A stretch of DNA of 64,000 nt from Zygnema circumcarinatum. Its lineage: Eukaryota > Streptophyta > Zygnematophyceae > Zygnematales > Zygnemataceae. Where the stretch lies: assembly GCA_037447605.1 (NCBI GenBank), contig CM074809.1, positions 2,749,158 to 2,813,157 of the forward strand. Reading direction: 5' to 3'. The notes beneath the pieces were generated by a model, which had not been told where the DNA came from, ran no database searches, and saw only the letters and a program-made list of their open reading frames with translations. The translations under genes were made by a program, and so were the position numbers. Shown one piece after another: positions 33,134 through 46,200 of the stretch. Each line of letters starts with the position of its first letter. Within the stretch, counting starts at the first letter, position 1.

Positions 33134-33471
33134 TGTATCGCCACAACTGACACTACCTCGATACGATAGGAGATGATAACGGTACAGTATGTGTTATCAA
33201 ACCGTACAGTCCTTCGCAGGGCACCTCACCTTAGGTAACAGGATTTGCAGACTTACAGGACCCCTCCAATGTACGGTTTCGTATGTACGAACAAGTCGAT
33301 TGTACCGTACGGATATGAAAAGGGATAGCCGTACAGGTTTGGATTACCGTAGCGCGCTTAGCGGCTAAGTCCCAAGGCTTCCCCTTCGCTCCTCCGCCGC
33401 TAGGAGGCAGGGGAGAGAGGGCGAGGGAGGGACGGAGGGAGGGAGGGAGGGGGAGAGTTTGCAGGGGAGCC
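33134..33471. promoter_or_regulatory. Bidirectional promoter region, VHL-like (minus) and pTAC14-like (plus)
   Basis: Only about 340-430 bp separate the two start codons. The interval has a run of GTAC sites: CCGTACAA (33126), GGTACAG (33181), ACCGTACAG (33201), TGTACGG (33271), TGTACCGTACGG (33301), GCCGTACAGG (33331). A GGGAGGGAGGGA leader precedes the pTAC14-like ATG. Confidence 0.55.
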
Positions 33472-36400
33472 ATGGCGGCCATGGCCGGAGCGAGCTCCCT
33501 GATAGGGGGATTGAAGGCTGGGCCGAATGTGGTTCGGCAGAGCATGCCGGCTGGTCGGCACTGTTCTCCATCAAACGGCTTTCCATTGGTGGAGCATCAG
33601 TTGCCTTGTTTGCCGCGGCTTGGTGAGTTCAATTGAGAGTCGAATTTGAGATATTGTCAAGGAAATTAAATTTTTGTCTTCAGAGGCCGCTTTACTGCGT
33701 TAGTGAGAGCGGTAAATGCTTAGGCTTGCAAAGGGTTAAGCCTTCATTCGTAGGTCTTGATGGGAATCAGGAACTATACACGTTGTGGCAGCAATGTATT
33801 TGAAATTTGATAGTGAGTGGTCGATGCAGACATGTTGTGACTTGATCAGCACTTGATCAGCAAGGTTGAACTCTTGCATCTCAAGTTCTAGCGACCCTCC
33901 TCCCCACGTTTCTAGTTGCTTCGCTGAATGTACAAGAAACGTGCTAATGAAGGGAAATTTCTCATATACTGTCAAAAATAAATGAATCAATGCAATGTGA
34001 GTGTTCAGATTTTTGCAAAGGTGCATAAGCTGCTCCCTGCCGGCGCACTTTTGCAAAGACATTCTACCACATTTTCTTTTTTCATCTGCTGCACGATTTG
34101 CTCTTCTTTTTTTTTTCTTCGATTTGCTCCTCTCCTTCTCTGCGCTTCCGCCTCCTGCCTCTTCTTTCTGCTTTTACCCTACTTTATTTCTCGCCTTACG
34201 ATCGTCACTCAGTCCTGCTGCTTGCCTTCATATCTTCATACTCCAATTTCCCTAATGACATTTGTTTCTCGAGTACACATCTCCTCGCCTGTCCTTCTTG
34301 GTGGTCTCCTTCCTCCTGCTACTACACCGGGCTCGCTTTCCCATTTTCCTTCTCATTATTGATCAATGTTTCTTCGCTCCTTTACCTGACTTCATGTACT
34401 AGCGAGAGCAGTCATTGCACTGGATCTCTTTTCTTACACTTCACGTTTCACATGTTTGATCACCAGCAGCCGTCAGCTCAACATTCCGACATTGCAGGAA
34501 ACACGCGAGAATGGCCTTCACTATTAGGGCTTCCTCATCGGGAACTTTGACCACAGGCCCTCAGAACGACAAGCATGAAACGGAACTCCCAGGGCGTAAC
34601 CTCTCTGCTATTCATCATGAAGATGACCTTTTGCAGTGGATGTTAGAGCAGGGATTGCCGCCGTCTAAAGTTGCTCTTGAAACGAGGCCGGGTTATTCCT
34701 CCAAAGGCAAGCCCATACATCACGTGGTGGCCAGCGAGGAGCTAGTGGTGAGCATACCTGTGCTGTCTGGCGAAACACGTAAAAGAATAATGCTTACTGA
34801 CTGGCAGACATTGCTTTCATTCACCGGTCAGTGATTGACATTCTAACAAGCCATGAAATTGGCTGTGCTGTGGACGTTGAACCCAAAGGAGAGGCTCAGC
34901 AACTATGAGTTCCGTATTTTCTTACCGAGAAGCATGGGTTGCTGGCCAATGGCCATCAAGCATTGATTCTTGCAATCTTGGAAAATAAACAGAAATGCAG
35001 TTGTGCACCAGTTTTTTTCGTTTTTTAAGACAGACGTAAAAAAGTTATTCAATGGGAAGACATTGTTGCACGCCGTTTCTTTCGCTCACACCTTCACTTC
35101 TTCAAAACTTCTCTTGATTAACTCTTCGTTTCATGAAGCTCTGTTGTCTATTATCATTAGTAAATTTTAAATGTTGTTCCCCAGGTTGAGCTGTTTCGGC
35201 CTCATGCACACTTCTTGAAGAAGTTCGATTTTAGTAATGATCAACTTCTTTGCATTACCTGCAATGTATAATGAGTTCGAGGTGTAGGGGTACACAAACG
35301 AGGTCCAAAATTGCGAGTTTTCGCTTAGATTCAAATGAACATTTAGAACACATGAGAAATTTAAAGATTTCTAATGAGGTTGGGAATTGGCTTACAGCCT
35401 GGAGATGTTGTGCTACGAATCCCTAATCACTTAGTCGTCACGTTGGAGCGTGTACTTGGGGACGAGACTATAGGTGAACCCGGTTCAGACCTTGTGCATG
35501 TATATCATTTTTGCATTCGTATGTATATGCTGTAGATATACACATTCAAGACCAGAGAAGAATGACAGTAAGTTGTATGTTTGGCAGTCGAGGATACGCC
35601 CAACGGAAGTGTTTTAGTGATGTCTTGTTGTTGTGATGGCCGTGTATGGCGAGTAGACTTGGAAGAACTCGAATTTCACATTCATGCAGTTGTTGCTCGA
35701 CTTAGTTGTGAATGCATGTACAGGGCATGGCTCTGTCATTCTGTATGACAGCGACTTAAAAGTACTTTGTGGGCATCATGGCATGGGTGGCATACAGCGG
35801 AACTTCTCACAACAAACAAGCTATCTGAACTCGCATGTCTGGCGCTTTACCTTATGTACGAGAAGAAACAGGGGAAGAAATCCTTCTGGTATCCATTCAT
35901 CCATGAGCTTGACAGACAAAGAGGGCGAGGACAGCTAGCAGTGGAGTCTCCACTGCTGTGGTCGGCGGAAGAAGTGGAAGAATACTTTGAAGGCAGCCCC
36001 ATGAAGGTGACACCTCTTTATCCAGTTTGAGTCTGAGGAGAAAGTGACCAGACCTCATGGCAGCTCGCATTGCAGCAAACATACATGAATACAGTTGATT
36101 GCCCATGTCCACATAGACAAAAACTACCATTTCTATCGTCAACTATGCTGCTTCGTGTGTGCTTGTTGTGCGTGTGTGTCTCTGTGTTTGTCGTTGCGGT
36201 ATCCTCTGTGGCTGTCTTGGTGTTCTCCTTGTTAGTACGAGGTACGGGACAGGCTTTATCGTCACAATCTTGATGCCATTTTCATTTTGCGTCCTCCTTG
36301 GAGCCGGAACTTGCATTGCAGCTCCTTCCTGTTTGTCTTATGGTGGAGGAAGTCCATTCACAACTCAACTCAATATTCTTATGTCTCCTCTCACCTAGAG

Positions 36401-38904
36401 GACTTTATACTTTATCGTTTGCGGCTATATCAGTTGAATCATGATCGACTTGTTAAATGTATTAGGGATTTGTTGTGTTCGCCACTGTCTCCTCGACCTG
36501 AAACCCTTTCATTTGCTATTTTTATTTTTCTCCCTGCAAGCGTGTGGATGACTGAGCAATAATAAAGTGATGTTAATCGCAGACTCTGATTAATGAGAGA
36601 CTCAAGGGTATTGAGCGCGAGTATGAGGAGCTGGACACAGTTTGGTTTATGGCCGGCTCTCTATTCAAGGTACGGTCTTTCCAACACTAGAGAAATCCTT
36701 TTGAAGGTGAAACACGTTATGTAGTCAAATCTACAATGAGAGAAATGAAATGCATATGGCTAAGGATATAATCAAGTCAATCGTCGTGCTACGGTGTTGC
36801 AGTAGAGTTGTGGCGAGCAAAGTGCTGTTGACTTTTGAGTTTGGACAAAGCCAGTGTAACTCACGAAAGATCTGACCTTGTGAGTAGGTTCAGATTGATT
36901 CATCTCCGGACTGCTGAACAAATACATGGCTAGGAAAGGCTCTCCCAGCTGGGCAAAGGAAATGCGTACTGGGAAAGAGGAACATAAGCCTTTATGCCAA
37001 GGATCAATGGAGTTCATTGTAGCAGAGCAAGACAAACATGTGTTACTTCAGAAGCGAGTCTTTAGGCAGATGGCACAGGTAGTATTCTGAGAGGATACAT
37101 TAGCGAACTGAAATCGAGGGGTTGGGTTTTGCAGCAATATCCCTTTGACATCCCCACGGAAGCCTTTTCATTTGAAATCTTCAAACAGGCCTTCGTGGCA
37201 GTACAGGCGTGCGTTGTGCACCTGCAGGTGAGCCTTAGCCATTTCTACCTAATGACACTCTGCTGTAATGAGACTGCTCAGCTTGATGAAGTATGTTGGC
37301 ATGACTACGATCCTTGATGACTTCTCGATTTTAAATCTCATGGCAGGGAGTGAGTCTTGCACGCCGCTTTGCTCTGGTGCCTTTGGGGCCTCCGCTGTTA
37401 ACCTATCGCAGCAACTGCCGAGCAATGCTTTCTGCGGCTGATGGGCATATCCAGCTTGCAGTAGATCGCCATGTGAAGGCAGGGGATCCCATCTACGTCT
37501 GGTGAGCCTTCGTCCGCTGTCCTCCCTATGGACGGCTTTTGCCTTCTCCTTCTATGGTCGTGCAAAGTCTTTTCAAACAGAGAGGAAGAACTGAACAGGA
37601 ATGTGTCTTTTCTGTCTGTATATGACAGGTGCGGACCACAACCGAACGCTCGACTTTTGCTCAATTATGGCTTTGTGGATGATGACAACCCGTACGATCG
37701 TCTGAGCGTTGAGGTGAAGTTCACATCCTCGCTTCAGCCCTTTCCTTATGGAGGGTGCATCGCTGTTTGTATCTGATGGGACTGCATTTCGTGGACAACA
37801 GGCAGCCCTAGATCCCAATGATCCGCTGTACCAGAGGAAGCGTGCCATTGTGCAAAAGAACGACCTTCTTACACAGAACGTCTTTCAGGTGTGAAGCCTG
37901 TGATGGCACCTTGGGCTATACTAATGTGCGACATTCTTCTATTAACGCTCCTTTGAAACAGTTTTTCGCATTGCAATTGGTTCACTTCTATGTCTGTGGC
38001 CTACTCTTAGGTTCTGTAACTTTGAGTTAATGTGATTGCTTGAAAGTCTGTGCATTGAATCACCTGTTGTTCATTTTGTTCAATGTAGATTCACAAGGGT
38101 CGAGAGAAGGAGGCGGTGGCGAGTATGATGCCTTATCTGCGACTGGGGCATGTCACAGACCCTCTGGAAATTGAGGCAGTTAGTTTTGCCCAAGGACCTG
38201 TCTGCGGGGTATGTTATTGCCTATCTATCGGCCCCTTCATTTGCCTTCTCTGCAATTTTCCCCTCGTCTATATCCTATTTAAAACGACCTGTTCTGGTTG
38301 AGTATTCAGCTTCGGAACTTCCCACAATAGTTTTCTTATGCATGTTGAATCTGTTGACCTTCAGGTTAGCTCCTGCAACGAACGAGCAGTGTTTGATCAG
38401 TTGGAAGTGTTCTTTGAGAAGCGGCTACAAGGTTATGGCAGAAGCTGCGAGGAGGATGACGCAGTGGTGAGTTTTGTTCGCTCGGTTGCTTGACATCATG
38501 TGTGCCGGTGTAGTTCTACAGAGGCCTATAATGCATGACAAGAACAGCTACCTTTAGCTGCTAACCTACCTGCTTATTCAGCCATAGTAAAATCGTGGTC
38601 ATGGTTGAACTGAATAAACAACCTGGCACATAGAAGATGATGTGTTCTAACCATTAACGCAACATCATGTGAAAGTCAACACGAAACGTGGCATACAGGC
38701 CATGAACTGAATTCGAGTCCTGCGGATATGCAGCTCGCAGATGAGAACACATCTCCAAAGAAGATGGTGGCAACAAAACTGTTGCGGATAGAGAAGGAGA
38801 TATTGAAGAGCGCTCTGCAAAGCGTGCGGGACATGCAAGCGGAGTTTCCCCAAGCAGACCAGGCTGGACCGTGCACGGGTACATTCATGCCCACATTGAA
38901 ATAA
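33472..38904 (+). CDS. PTAC14: Plastid SET-domain protein, pTAC14-like
   Basis: pTAC14 is a component of the plastid-encoded RNA polymerase complex needed for chloroplast transcription; it carries a SET plus Rubisco-LSMT-type substrate-binding fold. Twelve exons, all phase-consistent, give 537 aa: 33472-33622, 34470-34747, 35398-35473, 35798-36006, 36583-36669, 37135-37227, 37347-37501, 37629-37713, 37802-37888, 38089-38208, 38365-38466 and 38734-38904. The N-terminus (MAAMAGASSLIGGLKAGPNV ... RMAFTIRASSSG) looks like a chloroplast transit peptide. Then DLLQWMLEQGLPPSKVALE, PGDVVLRIPNHLVVTLERVL, ELLTTNKLSELACLALYLMY, DRQRGRGQLAVESPLLWS, ELDTVWFMAGSLF, QYPFDIPTEAFSFEIFKQAF, ARRFALVPLGPPLL, NARLLLNYGFVDDDNPYDRL and MMPYLRLGHVTDP. 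The NYGF motif is the SET pseudoknot. Very close to land-plant pTAC14. Confidence 0.94.
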
Positions 38905-39757
38905 AGTCATAATTTAGGGCGGCAGATTCACGCAAGTTTCAACCATGTATGTACCATCAAAGCAGGTGGTTGCGACAGGCTTCCTCGTGGGATTTAGGGT
39001 TATTGTATGGTTGAGTAGTCTGGGTACGGTCACCTTTTCATCATGGCGCATAATTGTAAGTAAAAGTTTTTTGTTTCTGTATTCAACCAGTCAACGAGAT
39101 GGTGTGCTTCTTGCTTCAGATTGTAGTCTGTGCCATCCCTTAAATCTCCTCTCATCACTTCTCATGGAACATGTCTCTGCCACCTTGAGGTGCTTGCCAT
39201 CCGCTTCTTCCAAGGGTGTTCGCGCCTTTCAAGTTCAGATTTGGTAGCTGCATCAGATATCTTGACGCGTGGGAGTGAGAAAATGTGCGTAACGGAGGCC
39301 GGTCTCCTTGCAAGTGTAGTGGAGGACCCTTTAGATTTGTGAAAGAATGGAATAGCTCGCGAGTCTCCTGGAGTCTCGTACACCTAAGACGACCCATGTT
39401 GTCGTTGCAATCCTTGCCTGGCGAACTATGCCTGATTTGGTGTTTTCGAGCTAGTGCGTGCTCAAGGACTTACCTGTGTCATTTTGGCTGGTTTCTTTCC
39501 TCGTGTGGCGGCTCAACCTAAAAGGACACTTGTCCAGCCGTGGGTTCCATACTGCAGGGCACCCAACGTTTTCAATATCTCCCAACCCGTACATATCTCA
39601 CAAGTATTCAACCGGGGTCCTAATATACCGATTCGTTGTAGTATGACTCTTCGCATTGGACTGTAGGAAGTGCACACGAGATCTTCAGATGTATTGGTAA
39701 ATTATTAGCGCATAGATAATCTGACAGTGTCATGAGAAATGGGCGTAAAATACAACA

Positions 39758-40775
39758 CAGGTCGACCATTGGTTGGGAAAACATTGGCGAACGATTGCCC
39801 AAGCATTGCCAATTGTTGGCTTGGCCATGGTTGGCAACCATTGGCAACCATTGGTTAAACCCTGTTTACTGTTTGCGAGCATTGGCGTACTAATGGGGGG
39901 CGTCAACCTTGGAAAATCTTCCGTTACAGTATGCAAAGCAGCAGTATCCGTACATTTGATACCAAAACCAATACAGTACTTTGATGAGACGCGTCTTAGC
40001 CATTCCTAATCAATTCTCTTCCGTAAATCATTCCCAAGTTAGAGAAAGATCTTGGGACAAAACACTGCCAATTCTGATGTTATTTCAGTGTACGAGAAAA
40101 GAGAAACCCAGAGGAGAAAGAGAAGAGGGGAGAAACTTCTGTAGCGGTTGTTTTAAGATTGACACCCCCTAACGGGCCTAACGGTGTGCAGCCGATTCCA
40201 ACGGTTGGTCCAATTTGTCCGACCGTTGTAGCACAACACAGATCGGAACTCTGGATCGACCCTTGGAATGGCTGCGATCCATGGTTGGCATTGTCAATGG
40301 TTCGAACCATTGGTTAGGGATTTTTCAATTTTTATATTATTCTTTTCACAGCGCACTCGATGGTAACTAAGCTGTCTAATGGCTTAGGCACACTGCGTTC
40401 ACCTAATGTTGATACTTGAGTTCGAATCTGCCAACAGGCTTGTAAATTCCTCTTTCTAGGTAATGAGGTTCCAATCATTGCCAGTGTTTGGAAGCCATTG
40501 GATGCGTCCAATGGTTGGCAAGCATTGCCACCTGGTGGAACCACGCATGGGTGGGCCGTCCAACCATTGGCATATCCCATTGGCCACCAGCAAGGGTCTG
40601 AACCATTGGATTGAATGGCATCCAGCCATTGAATAAATGATGTTGCCATTGATTGGAACGACTAGCTGGAAACCCCGGCTAACCATTGCCAATGGTTGCA
40701 ACCATTGGTTCCTCAAGGGTTGCCAACCAATTGTTGCGAACCATTGGTCCGCCAACCATTGCTAACCAGCGGTTG
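39758..40775. repeat. Dispersed CCATTGG / CCAATGG repeat field
   Basis: About a dozen CCATTGG or CCAATGG heptamers by eye, usually extended to (C)AACCATTGG(T/C) or its complement, plus many near-copies (GCATTGGC, GGTTGGCA, CCATGGTTGGCA). Two orientations alternate, giving short inverted and direct repeats, densest at 39760-39870, 40260-40315 and 40470-40770. A non-repetitive gap at 39900-40190 and a SINE-like element lie inside. Likely a degenerate minisatellite or non-autonomous element. Confidence 0.7.
40354..40440 (+). mobile_element. Possible tRNA-derived SINE head
   Basis: An A-box-like TGGCTTAGGCA (40380-40390) and a B-box-like GAGTTCGAATC (40419-40429) are spaced about 30-40 bp apart, as in pol III internal promoters, but no clean cloverleaf forms. 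It lies within the CCATTGG repeat field. No tail or target-site duplication was identified. Confidence 0.3.
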
Positions 40776-41900
40776 GTCATGCGCTCGCCCGCCCTCTGGC
40801 CGGAGAACGGGCGACGGCGGACGTGCGCGCCGACAAGCGCCGACGCCGCCCGGCCGTCGGGGCGGCCGCCTCTGGCGCCACTTGGGGGGGAGCGTACGGA
40901 CACCCGCCCAAGGGTGACGTATACCGTACGAATTCTTCATTACTCATGACGTATCCGGTACGAAATTCTGACTGTGCATGACGTCGTCATGATTCGGCGC
41001 GATCCTCCGCGGGGGCGCGGCGGCCCCTAGGGGTCTAGGACCTGCGGCGGAAAAATATGTCGGAAAATTTGTCTGCGACGGCGATTGCTGTTTTTTTTCA
41101 AGGACCGCTCGAGCGATGACGCGCGGGACCGACTGCCTGCCCAAACGAGCCGCGCGAGGGCGAACTGGCGCCCGCCCGCCAGCGCGGAACGAAACCGAAA
41201 GGGGCAGGGCGGGGGCCGCGCTGGCAGAGGGCGCGCTTCCCATTGGCCTGTGCGCGCAGGCCGCACGGAGATCCGCCGTCTGATTGGCGGAGGATGGGGA
41301 ATGTGACACTTGGCAGAAAGCTGCTAGAGCAGAATGTTTCATCGTCGCCACGTGAGTCGGTCCGAAAACTTTCCAAGGAGCGGTCCGATCGCGCCCTCCG
41401 TACCCGCCCTATTATTGGTCCCATTTTACGGCGAGCGCCAGCCGTAGAATAATAACAATTGAATGAAGCAAAAGTTGGGGCCCGACCGAGTTCGTTACTC
41501 GGAAATTAATTATTTCACCCGCACGTTTTGTTGACCGCGGGAAAATAAAAAAAACTTTAAGTCAAACGCGCCGACCACTCCGCCACGTGTCGCGCTCTGA
41601 CAGGCATTCGCTGGGCGGCAGAGGACTCCGGGTTCCCCCTGGCCGCGGCGTCACGTCACGCTCTGGTAGATCCTGTCTGGCACCCACATGCGGAATGGCT
41701 TCTACACCGTTCGATCTAGATTCAGGCGCATCGGGACCGTCCCTTGCACATGCGCCAGATCCAGGGCGTACTGACAGCGTCCCCCGGGCGGGCGGGCGGT
41801 CAGGCGGGCGGGCCCGGGCCTGTGCGGGCGCCCGGGGAGGAGCGAGGGCGGGGCAGGAGGGGGAGGGAGCCAGAGGATTAGGGTTGCGGCCCGGCCCGGG

Positions 41901-41929
41901 AGGCAGGGAGGCAGGCAGGCAGGCAGGCG
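41901..41929. repeat. (GGCA)n microsatellite in a GC-rich island
   Basis: Five or more AGGC units within a G-rich stretch (41850-41960). Low complexity, non-coding. Confidence 0.8.
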
Positions 41930-43261
41930 GAGGGGTGGGGCGGGGCGGGGGGGAACAGGGAAGCGCATGGTCATGCGTGAATGCGCACATTGACATTGGA
42001 GGGAGGTTCTTTGGAGATATTTTGCTATGCGGGGCGGAGAGGCGGGTTTCTTGTGCTTCTTGGAAGGGCTCCGCGCTTCTTCCGATCATTCAGGGAGAAA
42101 TGGGCACTCTGGAGCACATGTGGAGCTGGAAGGACGAAGTGGCCGACTCGGCCACGGTGGCGGACGGAAGAAGTCCACTTACTCGAGTCAACTGTTGATT
42201 TTTGGGTGAGCCATGCTCGAGAAGCTGTTCTTTTAGCTCGGAGGCGGGCTGTTTTCATCCCTGTGTAGCTTAGAACAGATTGTTGGCAGCAGAAAGGGCT
42301 TATTTTTCCCTCAGGAAAGCTGGTTTGTTTTTTTTCTGATACGCAACATATTCGAATCCAAAAGTGGACTATATGTGGCTGGAAGTCGACGTAGGGCTTG
42401 ATGCAATACAATGTTCTAAAGGCATAAAATCTGATCCAATATTTTAGCCTTTACCTCTGCAAAGTCAATGCTGAGGCGAATAAGCTGAAATATATGCTGA
42501 AACTGGACCTTGAACCAAATGACAATGATATTGACTAATGACAGAAGATGACTAATGATAATGATGGAGCCAGCTGAATACACTCCACCAAGTCTGTTTA
42601 GGGTTGGCACGTAACATGACTCATAAGGAGTCAATTGTTGCTTTGAGGTTAACTTCCGCAGACATGGCAGTGATGTGAGAGGCAACATTCTGTGGCAGAC
42701 GGGTGTCGGTGTTGTCTTGCATTTGTGATCAGCAGGGCTGAGGAATGGCGCTACTAGCTGGGTGAACTGCGAATTGTTCAGTGTAGATTGTTGGTGAGGT
42801 TATGGATTGTTTTTAGTGGAATCGGTATTGAGGATTTGTGTCAAGCCAACAATGCTAAAATTCAAGCAGTTAAGCAGTTCCTCGATCACGAAAAATAGAG
42901 TTAGGCGAAGCATGTTTGGCAGGTTTCGTGGAGAGATGCTGAAAGGTGGTCTAATGGTTGAGATAGAGGGAAGTAGCTCACTTGAGGTAAAGTACTCCCT
43001 AACTGAAGTGGAGCATTTTGCCAAAAAATAGGCTATAAGTTAATGACGCATTTCTTTTGAGGCAGGCCGGGTGATTATTCGACTCTCTCTGAGAGATAAG
43101 GCTCGTAGTGTGGCGAGGCACGCATTAATATGCAGGGTGGACGATAAGTTGGAATTCTTACAGAGCGGTAGCTAGTTATCTGATGCTTTGGACAATACAT
43201 CGAGTGTCAGCTGATGGATCTGCTGAGATGAGGCTCGTGAGGCTTTTAGAGGGATGGAAAT

Positions 43262-46200
43262 ATGACCTTTTACTATTTGCCTTGTCTCTGCGCCTGTTTC
43301 AAGGTAGGAGGGAAACAGCATCAAAAAGTCAAGGCCTTAATGGGAGTGGAGCCAGGATGTCGCACTCCTCTGCTGTCATTCAAGTTGTTGGGCAGTGTTC
43401 TGACAATGCAGCATTTCGATGTTCACTGCAGGCTTATGATCCTTTTTGAAGCAACCATTGGCACCGCAGACATGAACTGGGATCATAGCAGAGGGACTGC
43501 TGTTGCTATCGATGTAAGTTGCTTCTCAAGCACCCTCTCGCCATGTTGATCGCTGGGCAGATGTCCCTGTTTGACATTCCTGATTGTGTTTGCGCCCTGA
43601 GCATCTTTTCGACGATGCTTCAAGTTGAGTAATTTGCAAGACAGCGACGATGCATCTTCCGTGTTCATTTCTGCACCACCTGACGCGGAATCCGTACTTT
43701 TGCCGTGATCGCAGGCCGATCAGTCGCTGAGGGCAATCGGGGAGCATGGACCCTCTCCCAACCTTCTACTGTTTTATAGTGTGGAGTCAGGCACATGGAA
43801 TGAGGCTCCTCAGCCACATTCAGAAGTGCCATTGGAGCAGGATGTTGGCCCTCCTCGCAGATCATTGTCATCTCAACAGAGTGCACCGCCTGATGCACCT
43901 GATGTCTCCCCCACAGCGTTTTCACCTGTGGAGACACCCAGCAGCCCATTATCTTTCTCTCTCTCGTCCACCGATGCACCTGCCTCTGCCCCTTCCGCAG
44001 ATGTATTCCCGCCACCATTTCCACAACTCAGTCCAGCTACCAACTCACCGTCCCCCATAAACGACGACTTTTCTCCTCCGACACCATTGGTCAGTCCCGT
44101 GGAAGTCCCTGGTGTACCCTCCTCTCCTGCTTTTGCGCCCCCTCCACGACGAGTCCAAACGTCAAAGAGCGTGTCTTCCTCTCCTCCGCCTCTCCATCCC
44201 CCTTCAAGACTCACCACCCCAACTCCTGTCCCACCTCGTGGTCCTCCTTCTGCAATGTCCCCCTTTCCCTCTGTTTCCCCTCCCGCTCCTCTTGAATCTC
44301 CACCTTCTACTTCTCCGCCGGCACCTTCCTTTCCTACTTCCCCAGCTCCACTTTCCCCTTCTGCTCCTCCTCCCTCCGTTCGCCCTTCCACTCCCCCTAC
44401 TGCGTTTCCTTCGTCTCCCCCTCTCCCTTCCACTTCCCCCTCCGCATTTCCGCCTCCTCCTATATTCTCTTCCCCTGCGTCTCCCCCGGCCTCGTCTCCT
44501 TTACCTTCGATTTCACCTTCCTCTCCCTCTCCACCTCCTCGTACTCCTTTTGCTCCTTTCCATTCCCCTCCCCCTTCGTCCCCTCTCCGTCCCCCACTTT
44601 TCCCTCCTCATCTTCCGCCCCTTTCCCCTTCTCGCCTCCCTCCCCATTCTTCCTCCCCTTCTCCCGTGCTTTCTTCTCCTCTCCCCCCTTCTCCCCAATC
44701 CCCTCGTCCCCCGTCCCGTCATCCTGTCCCTGCCCCTGGGCCTTCCGTTTTCCCTTCTCCTGCCCCTTCCTCTTCGTCTTCCCCATCCCCTTTCTTTTCC
44801 CCTCCCTCTCCCTCTACCCCTTCCCCTTCCTTTTCCCCTCCCTCTCCCCCTACCCCTTCCCCTTCCTTTTCCTCTCCCCCTCCCTCTTCCCATTCTTCTC
44901 CTTCTCCTTCACCCCCTTCACCTCATCCCCCTTCCCCGCCTCCTCCTTTTTTCTCTCCCCCTTCACCTTCTTCCCCTCCCCCTCCCTTTTCCCCGTCCCC
45001 TTCCATTTCCCCTTCCCCTCCCTCTTCCCATTCTTCTCCTTCTCCTTCACCCCCTTCACCTCATCCCCCTTCCCCTCCTCCTCCTTTCCTTTCTCCCCCT
45101 TCACGTTCTTCCCCTCCCCCTCCCTTTTCCCCGTCCCCTTCCTTTTCCCCTTCCCCTCCCTCTTCCCCTTCTTCCCCTTCTTCTTCTCCCCATTCCCCTT
45201 CTTCTCCTTTCCCTTCTCCCCCTTCATCGTCTTCCCCTCCCCCTCCCTTTTCCCCGCCCCCTTCCTTTTCGCCTTCCCCTCCCTCTTCCCATTCTTCTCC
45301 TTCTCCTTCACCTTCTTCACCTCATCCCCCTTCCCCTTCTCCTCCTTTCCTTTCTCCCCCTTCACCTTCTTCCCCTCCCCCTCCCTTTTCCCCGTCCCCT
45401 TCCTTTTCCCCATCCCCTCCCTCTTCCCCTGCTTCCCCTTCTTCTTCTCCCCATTCCCCTTCTTCTCCTTTCCCTTCGCCCCCTTCATCTTCTTCCCCTC
45501 CCCCTCCCTTTTCCCCGTCCCCTTCCTTTTCGCCTTCCCCTCCCTCTTCCCATTCGTCTCCTTCTCCTTCACCCTCTTCACCTCATCCCCCTTCCCCTTT
45601 TCCTCCTTTCCTTTCTCCCCCTTCACCTACTTCCCCTCCCCCTCCCTTTTCCCCGTCCCCTTCCTTTTCCCCTTCCCCTTCCCCTTCCCCTTCCCCTTCC
45701 TTTTCCCCTTCCCCTTCCCCTTCCCCTTCCCCTTCCCCTTCCCCTTCCCCTTCCTTTTCCCCATCCCCTCCCTCTTCCCATTCGTCTCCTTCTCCTTCAC
45801 CCTCTTCACCTCATCCCCCTTCCCCTTTTCCTCCTTTCCCTTCTCCCCCTTCACCTTCTTCCCCTCCCCCTCCCTTTTCCCCTTCCCCTTCCTTTTCCCC
45901 TTCCCCCTCCCTTTTCCCCTTCCCCTTTCCCTTCTCCCCTTCCTTTTCCCTCCCTTTTCCCCTTCCCCTTCCTTTTCCCCTTCCCCTCCCTCTTCCCCTT
46001 CTTCTACATCCCCTTCCCGTTCTCCCCCTTTCTCTCCTCCCCATTCGCCTACTTCCCCTCCCCCTCCCTTTTCCCCTTCCCCTTCCTTCCTTCCCCTTCC
46101 CCTCCCTCTTCCCCTTCTTCTTCTCCCCATTCCCCTTCTTCTCCTTTCCCTTCTCCCCATTCGCCTACTTCCCCTCCCCCTCCCTTTTCCCCTTCCCCTT

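Larger units (their letters stand above)
38905..43261. other. Repeat-bearing intergenic region, no confident gene
   Basis: It contains the CCATTGG-rich field (39758-40775), a SINE-like element (40354-40440), GTACGG sites at 40891-40960, a GC-rich island at 40780-42000 with GGGCGGGCGGGC words and a (GGCA)n tract, and AT-rich DNA from 42260. Plus-strand open stretches at 42027-42209 and 42807-43031 could be 5' exons of the following receptor-kinase gene, but nothing in them is recognisable. Confidence 0.5.

Noticed and set aside
41587-42198. 203-codon plus-strand open frame in a GC-rich island
   Set aside because: G/A/R-rich low complexity produced by GGGCGGGC and GGCA repeats; no recognisable motif or splice partner.
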